In this document: piece by piece, positions 57,080-64,000 of the stretch
Numbering within the stretch: the stretch's first letter is position 1
Layout: each line of letters opens with the position of its first letter
DNA from: Crossaster papposus
Taxonomy: Eukaryota; Echinodermata; Asteroidea; Velatida; Solasteridae
Assembly: GCA_037893245.1 (NCBI GenBank)
Contig: JBAIAA010001594.1
Location: forward strand, 45,431 to 109,430
DNA length: 64,000 nucleotides
Direction: 5' to 3'
Made by a program: the position numbers and the translations under genes
The notes under the pieces: model-generated
Told to the model about the DNA's origin: nothing
What the model saw: only the letters and a program-made list of their open reading frames with translations
The model's database searches: none

Positions 57080-60000
57080 AAACACATGATGTGGGAACAA
57101 GCCCTCGAGTTAAATATGTAAAGCGAAAGAAGTGTGCATAAGAAATATGTAAAGGGAAAGAAGTGTGCATAAGAAATATGTAAAGGGAAAGAAGTGTGCA
57201 TAAGAAATAAACACATGGTGTGGGAACAAGCCCTCGAGTTAAATATGTAAAGGGAAAGAAGTGTGCATAAGAAATATGTAAAGGGAAAGAAGTGTGCATA
57301 AGAAATATGTAAAGGGAAAGAAGTGTGCATAAGAAATATGTAAAGGGAAAGAAGTGTGCATAAGAAATATGTAAAGGGAAAGAAGTGTGCATAAGAAATA
57401 TGTAAAGGGAAAGAAGTGTGCATAAGAAATATCTAAAGGGAAAGAAGTGTGCATAAGAAATATGTAAAGGGAAAGAAGTGTGCATAAGAAATATGTAAAG
57501 GGAAAGAAGTGTGCATAATAAATATGTAAAGGGAAAGAAGTGTGCATAAGAAATAATAAAGGGAAAGAAGTGTGCATAAGAAATATGTAAAGGGAAAGAA
57601 GTGTGCATAAGAAATATGTAAAGGGAAAGAAGTGTGCATAAGAAATATGTAAAGGGAAAGAAGTGTGCATAAGAAATATGTAAAGGGAAAGAAGTGTGCA
57701 TAAGAAATATGTAAAGGGAAAGAAGTGTGCATAAGAAATATGTAAAGGGAAAGAAGTGTGCATAAGAAATACGTAAAGGGAAAGAAGTGTGCATAAGAAA
57801 TATGTAAAGGGAAAGAAGTGTGCATAAGAAATATGTAAAGGGAAAGAAGTGTGCATAAGAAATATGCAAAGGGAAAGAAGTGTGCATAAGAAATATGTAA
57901 AGGGAAAGAAGTGTGCATAAGAAATATGTAAAGGGAAAGAAGTGTGCATAAGAAATATGTAAAGGGAAAGAAGTGTGCATACGAAATATGTAAAGGGAAA
58001 GAAGTGTGCATAAGAAATATGTAAAGGGAAAGAAGTGTGCATAAGAAATATGTAAAGGGAAAGAAGTGTGCATAAGAAATATGTAAAGGGAAAGAAGTGT
58101 GCATAAGAAATATGTAAAGGGAAAGAAGTGTGCATAAGAAATATGTAAAGGGAAAGAAGTGTGCATAAGAAATATGTAAAGGGAAAGAAGTGTGCATAAG
58201 AAATATGTAAAGGGAAAGAAGTGTGCATAATAAATATGTAAAGGGAAAGAAGTGTGCATACGAAATATGTAAAGGGAAAGAAGTGTGCATAAGAAATATG
58301 TAAAGGGAAAGAAGTGTGCATAAGAAATATGTAAAGGGAAAGAAGTGTGCATAAGAAATATGTAAAGGGAAAGAAGTGTGCATAAGAAATATGTAAAGGG
58401 AAAGAAGTGTGCATACGAAATATGTAAAGGGAAAGAAGTGTGCATAAGAAATATGTAAAGGGAAAGAAGTGTGCATAAGAAATATGTAAAGGGAAAGAAG
58501 TCTGCATAAGAAATATGTAAAGGGAAAGAAGAGTGCATAAGAAATATGTAAAGGGAAAGAAGTGTGCATAAGAAATATGTAAAGGGAAAGAAGTGTGCAT
58601 AAGAAATATGTAAAGGGAAAGAAGTGTGCATAAGAAATATGTAAAGGGAAAGAAGTGTGCATAAGAAATATGTAAAGGGAAGGAAGTGTGCATAAGAAAT
58701 ATGTAAAGGGAAAGAAGTGTGCATAAGAAATATGTAAAGGGAAAGAAGTGTGCATAAGAAATATGTAAAGGGAAAGAAGTGTGCATAAGACATATGTAAA
58801 GGGAAAGAAGTGTGCATAAGAAATATGTAAAGGGAAAGAAGTGTGCATAGGAAATATGTAAAGGGAAAGAAGTGTGCATAAGAAATATGTAAAGGGAAAG
58901 AAGTGTGCATAAGAAATATGTAAAGGGAAAGAAGTGTGCATAAGAAATATGTAAAGGGAAAGAAGTGTGCATAAGAAATATGTAAAGGGAAAGAAGTGTG
59001 CATAAGAAATATGTAAAGGGAAAGAAGTGTGCATAAGAAATATGTAAAGGGAAAGAAGTGTGCATAAGAAATAGGTAAAGAAAAAGAAGTGTGCATAAGA
59101 AATATGTAAAGGGAAAGAAGTGTGCATAAGAAATATGTAAAGGGAAAGAAGTGTGCATAAGAAATATGTAAAGGGAAAGAAGTGTGCATAAGAAATATGT
59201 AAAGGGAAAGAAGTGTGCATAAGAAATATGTAAAGGGAAAGAAGTGTGCATAAGAAATATGTAAAGGGAAAGAAGTGTGCATAAGAAATATGTAAAGGAT
59301 ATGTAAAGGGAAAGAAGTGTGCATAAGAAATATGTAAAGGGAAAGAAGTGTGCATAAGAAATATGTAAAGGGAAAGAAGTGTGCATAAGAAATAAACACA
59401 TGATGTGGGAACAAGCCCTCGAGTTAAATATGTAAAGCGAAAGAAGTGTGCATAAGAAATATGTAAAGGGAAAGAAGTGTGCATAAGAAATATGTAAAGG
59501 GAAAGAAGTGTGCATAAGAAATAAACACATGGTGTGGGAACAAGCCCTCGAGTTAAATATGTAAAGGGAAAGAAGTGTGCATAAGAAATATGTAAAGGGA
59601 AAGAAGTGTGCATAAGAAATATGTAAAGGGAAAGAAGTGTGCATAAGAAATATGTAAAGGGAAAGAAGTGTGCATAAGAAATATGTAAAGGGAAAGAAGT
59701 GTGCATAAGAAATATGTAAAGGGAAAGAAGTGTGCATAAGAAATATCTAAAGGGAAAGAAGTGTGCATAAGAAATATGTAAAGGGAAAGAAGTGTGCATA
59801 AGAAATATGTAAAGGGAAAGAAGTGTGCATAAGAAATATGTAAAGGGAAAGAAGTGTGCATAAGAAATAATAAAGGGAAAGAAGTGTGCATAAGAAATAT
59901 GTAAAGGGAAAGAAGTGTGCATAAGAAATATGTAAAGGGAAAGAAGTGTGCATAAGAAATATGTAAAGGGAAAGAAGTGTGCATAAGAAATATGTAAAGG

Positions 60001-61700
60001 GAAAGAAGTGTGCATAAGAAATATGTAAAGGGAAAGAAGTGTGCATAAGAAATATGTAAAGGGAAAGAAGTGTGCATAAGAAATACGTAAAGGGAAAGAA
60101 GTGTGCATAAGAAATATGTAAAGGGAAAGAAGTGTGCATAAGAAATATGTAAAGGGAAAGAAGTGTGCATAAGAAATATGCAAAGGGAAAGAAGTGTGCA
60201 TAAGAAATATGTAAAGGGAAAGAAGTGTGCATAAGAAATATGTAAAGGGAAAGAAGTGTGCATAAGAAATATGTAAAGGGAAAGAAGTGTGCATACGAAA
60301 TATGTAAAGGGAAAGAAGTGTGCATAAGAAATATGTAAAGGGAAAGAAGTGTGCATAAGAAATATGTAAAGGGAAAGAAGTGTGCATAAGAAATATGTAA
60401 AGGGAAAGAAGTGTGCATAAGAAATATGTAAAGGGAAAGAAGTGTGCATAAGAAATATGTAAAGGGAAAGAAGTGTGCATAAGAAATATGTAAAGGGAAA
60501 GAAGTGTGCATAAGAAATATGTAAAGGGAAAGAAGTGTGCATAAGAAATATGTAAAGGGAAAGAAGTGTGCATAATAAATATGTAAAGGGAAAGAAGTGT
60601 GCATACGAAATATGTAAAGGGAAAGAAGTGTGCATAAGAAATATGTAAAGGGAAAGAAGTGTGCATAAGAAATATGTAAAGTGAAAGAAGTGTGCATAAG
60701 AAATATGTAAAGGGAAAGAAGTGTGCATAAGAAATATGTAAAGGGAAAGAAGTGTGCATAAGAAATATGTAAAGGGAAAGAAGTGTGCATAAGAAATATG
60801 TAAAGGGAAAGAAGTGTGCATAAGAAATATGTAAAGGGAAAGAAGTGTGCATAAGAAATATGTAAAGGGAAAGAAGAGTGCATAAGAAATATGTAAAGGG
60901 AAAGAAGTGTGCATAAGAAATATGTAAAGGGAAAGAAGTGTGCATAAGAAATATGTAAAGGGAAAGAAGTGTGCATAAGAAATATGTAAAGGGAAAGAAG
61001 TGTGCATAAGAAATATGTAAAGGGAAAGAAGTGTGCATAAGAAATATGTAAAGGGAAAGAAGTGTGCATAAGAAATATGTAAAGGGAAAGAAGTGTGCAT
61101 AAGAAATATGTAAAGGGAAAGAAGTGTGCATAAGACATATGTAAAGGGAAAGAAGTGTGCATAAGAAATATGTAAAGGGAAAGAAGTGTGCATAAGAAAT
61201 ATGTAAAGGGAAAGAAGTGTGCATAAGAAATATGTAAAGGGAAAGAAGTGTGCATAAGAAATATGTAAAGGGAAAGAAGTGTGCATAAGAAATATGTAAA
61301 GGGAAAGAAGTGTGCATAAGAAATATGTAAAGGGAAAGAAGTGTGCATAAGAAATATGTAAAGGGACAGAAGTGTGCATAAGAAATATGTAAAGGGAAAG
61401 AAGTGTGCATAAGAAATATGTAAAGGGAAAGAAGTGTGCATAAGAAATATGTAAAGGGAAAGAAGTGTGCATAAGAAATATGTAAAGGGAAAGAAGTGTG
61501 CATAAGAAATATGTAAAGGGAAAGAAGTGTGCATAAGAAATATGTAAAGGGAAAGAAGTGTGCATAAGAAATATGTAAAGGGAAAGAAGTGTGCATAAGA
61601 AATATGTAAAGGGAAAGAAGTGTGCATAAGAAATATGTAAAGGGAAAGAAGTGTGCATAAGAAATATGTAAAGGGAAAGAAGTGTGCATAAGAAATATGT
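57080..61700. repeat. ~2,314-bp tandem duplication in array 2
   Basis: Spacers 57080/57209 and 59394/59523 are offset by 2,314 bp; both second spacers have the rare ATGGTG form. Shared markers include ATATCTAAAG (57430, 59744), an AATAATAAA unit, TACGTAAAG (57770, 60084) and TATGCAAAG (57865, 60179). Confidence 0.87.
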
Positions 61701-63904
61701 AAAGGGAAAGAAGTGTGCATAAGAAATATGTAAAGGGAAAGAAGTGTGCATAAGAAATATGTAAAGGGAAAGAAGTGTGCATAAGAAATATATAAAGGGA
61801 AAGAAGTGTGCATAAGAAATATGTAAAGGGAAAGAAGTGTGCATAAGAAATATGTAAAGGGAAAGAAGTGTGCATAAGAAATATGTAAAGGGAAAGAAGT
61901 GTGCATAAGAAATATGCAAAGGAAAAGAAGTGTGCATAAGAAATATGTAAAGGGAAAGAAGTGTGCATAAGAAATATGTAAAGGGAAAGAAGTGTGCATA
62001 AGAAATATGTAAAGGGAAAGAAGTGTGCATAAGAAATATGTAAAGGGAAAGAAGTGTGCATAAGAAATATGTAAAGGGAAAGAAGTGTGCATAAGAAATA
62101 TGTAAAGGGAAAGAAGTGTGCATAAGAAATATGTAAAGGGAAAGAAGTGTGCATAAGAAATAAACACATGATGTCGGGACAAGCCCTCGAGTTAAATATG
62201 TAAAGGGAAAGAAGTGTGCATAATAAATAATAAAGGGAAAGAAGTGTGCATAAGAAATATGTAAAGGGAAAGAAGTGTGCATAAGAAATATGTAAAGGGA
62301 AAGAAGTGTGCATAAGAAATATGTAAAGGGAAAGAAGTGTGCATAAGAAATATGTAAAGGGAAAGAAGTGTGCATAAGAAATATGTAAAGGGAAAGAAGT
62401 GTGCATAAGAAATATGTAAAGAGAAAGAAGTGTGCATAAGAAATATGTAAAGGGAAAAAAGTGTGCATAAGAAATATGTAAAGGGAAAGAAGTGTGCATA
62501 AGTAAAAAGGAAAAGGGAAAGAAGTGTGCATAAGAAATATGTAAAGGGAAAGAAGTGTGCATAAGAAATATGTAAAGGGAAAAAAGTGTGCATAAGAAAT
62601 ATGTAAAGGGAAAGAAGTGTGCATAAGAAATATGTAAAGGGAAAGAAGTGTGCATAAGAAATATGTAAAGGGAAAGAAGTGTGCATAAGAAATAATAAAG
62701 GGAAAGAAGTGTGCATAAGAAATATGTAAAGGGAAAGAAGTGTGCATAAGAAATATGTAAAGGGAAAGAAGTGTGCATAAGAAATAAACACATGATGTGG
62801 GAACAAGCCCTCGAGTTAAATATGTAAAGGGAAAGAAGTGTGCATCAGAAATATTTAAAGGGAAAGAAGTGTGCATAAGAAATATGTAAAGGGAAAGAAG
62901 TGTGCATAAGAAATATGTAAAGGGAAAGAAGTGTGCATAAGAAATATGTAAAGGGAAAGAAGTGTGCATAAGAAATATGTAAAGGAAAGAAGTGTGCATA
63001 AGAAATATGTAAAGGGAAAGAAGTGTGCATAAGAAATATGTAAAGGGAAAGAAGTGTGCATAAGAAATATGTAAATGGAAAGAAGTGTGCATAATAAATA
63101 TGTAAAGGGAAAGAAGTGTGCATAAGAAATATGTAAAGGGAAAGAAGTGTGCATAAGAAATATGTAAAGGGAAAGAAGTGTGCATAAGAAATATGTAAAG
63201 GGAAAGAAGTGTGCATAAGAAATGTGTAAAGGGAAAGAAGTGTGCATAAGAAATATGTAAAGGGAAAGAAGTGTGCATAAGAAATATGTAAAGGGAAAGA
63301 AGTGTGCATAAGAAATATGTAAAGGGAAAGAAGTGTGCATAAGAAATATGTAAAGGGAAAGAAGTGTGCATAAGAAATATGTAAAGGGAAAGAAGTGTGC
63401 ATACGAAATAAACACATGATGTGGGAACAAGCCCTCGAGTTAAATATGTAAAGGGAAAGAAGTGTGCATAAGAAATATGTAAAGGGAAAGAAGTGTACAT
63501 AAGAAATCTGTAAAGGGAACGAAGTGTGCATAAGAAATATGTAAAGGGAAAGAAGTGTGCATAAGAAATATGTAAAGGGAAAGAAGTGTGCATAAGAAAT
63601 ATGTAAAGGGAAAGAAGTGTGCATAAGAAATATGTAAAGGGAAAGAAGTGTGCATAAGAAATATGTAAAGGGAAAGAAGTGTGCATAAGAAATATGTAAA
63701 GGGAAAGAAGTGTGCATAAGAAATATGTAAAGGGAAAGAAGTGTGCATAAGAAATAAACACAGGATGTGGGAACAAGCCCTCGAGTTAAATATGTAAAGG
63801 GAAAGAAGTGTGCATAAGAAATATGTAAAGGGAAAGAAGTGTGCATAAGAAATATGTAAAGGGAAAGAAGTGTGCATAAGAAATATGTAAAGGGAAAGAA
63901 GTGT

Positions 63905-64000
63905 AGAAACACTTTTCGGCACTTTTTAACGTCAGATCACGAAACGGACACTTTTTTCCACTATTTACCTTCAGATCACGAAATGGACTTACAACACTCC
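63905..64000. other. Right flank after array 2
   Basis: Non-satellite DNA with two imperfect copies of CAGATCACGAAA(C/T)GGAC about 49 bp apart, each preceded by a CACTTTT..CACT(A/T)TTTA piece; this may be the start of another tandem repeat. No spacer half is present at this edge. Confidence 0.7.

Larger units (their letters stand above)
40717..63791. repeat. Set of 21 spacers (36 bp each) in array 2
   Basis: Starts: 40717, 40938, 44194, 44447, 49225, 49354, 50226, 52277, 52406, 53279, 53625, 55676, 56022, 57080, 57209, 59394, 59523, 62162, 62786, 63410, 63756. Most have ATGATGTGGGAACAAG; 40717, 40938, 44447 and 62162 have ATGATGTCGGGACAAG; 57209 and 59523 have ATGGTG; 63756 has CAGGATG. All share CCCTCGAGTTAAAT and create AATAAA at the left join. 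Intervals cluster at 129, 346, 624, 872 and 2,051 bp. Confidence 0.93.
40484..63904. repeat. 31-bp satellite array 2 with spacers
   Basis: It has the same 31-bp unit and orientation as array 1, with about 730 units. It is divided by 21 spacers. Variants are frequent: GCATACGAAAT, GCATAATAAAT, AAATGGAAAG, 30-bp AATAATAAA units, and single-base indels such as 48849 and 56940. Shared variants at fixed offsets reveal block duplications. All long minus-strand frames here, up to about 2,700 codons, only reflect the stop-free strand of the repeat. The array stops inside a unit at 63904. Confidence 0.98.

Noticed and set aside
40181..63922. Giant minus-strand frames (up to about 2,700 codons) over satellite array 2, and an 866-codon frame at 7060-9660
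   Set aside because: The minus strand of the 31-mer has no stop in any frame, so frame length only measures array length. Frames start and end at spacers or indels, overlap each other in different phases and encode only the repeat peptide.

Overview
The window looks like animal nuclear DNA, most likely from a marine invertebrate. The reasons are one intron-rich gene with GT-AG introns in every phase, many short palindromic (MITE-like) elements, a decayed non-LTR retrotransposon, a telomere-like tract and very large satellite arrays. There are no operons, ribosome binding sites or CRISPR arrays. I cannot name the species.

Layout. (1) 1-9720: a tandem array of a 31-bp satellite that runs off the left edge; by eye the first 6,293 bp are about 203 identical units. 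(2) 9721-40483: a 30.8-kb non-satellite segment. (3) 40484-63904: a second array of the same satellite in the same orientation, more variable and divided by 21 copies of a 36-bp spacer. (4) 63905-64000: unrelated flank. The very long minus-strand reading frames over both arrays are an artefact: the minus strand of the 31-mer has no stop codon in any frame.

The middle segment holds one gene I can support, on the minus strand from about 31.7 kb down to about 17.3 kb. I rebuilt it from splice sites and phase matching as 21 coding exons and 1,035 codons. The order is an acidic N-terminus with two in-frame coding repeats, two C2H2-type zinc fingers, a helical core-binding-like region, and a tyrosine-recombinase/integrase-like domain with recognisable R, K, R, H and Y boxes (the His of H-x-x-R is Thr). 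After that come a 771-bp exon made of a 24/21-bp coding minisatellite (32 MPSTxxCA-like units) and an unrecognised C-terminal tail with two possible 3' ends. Introns and flanks carry several foldback and MITE-like elements, two of them bounded by TTAA.

Most interesting structure. The left edge of the 30.8-kb segment is the first 22 bp of the satellite spacer and the right edge is the last 16 bp, overlapping by 2 bp (AG). The unique DNA therefore sits exactly inside one spacer, and the flanking arrays hold 22 intact copies of what would be the empty site. Because the segment carries a recombinase-like gene, a large recombinase-mobilised unit is possible. Natural array edges, with the spacer being a right-edge/left-edge fusion, explain the same data and are at least as likely. 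Array 2 also shows quantised spacer intervals and nested tandem duplications of about 3,052, 2,397 and 2,314 bp.
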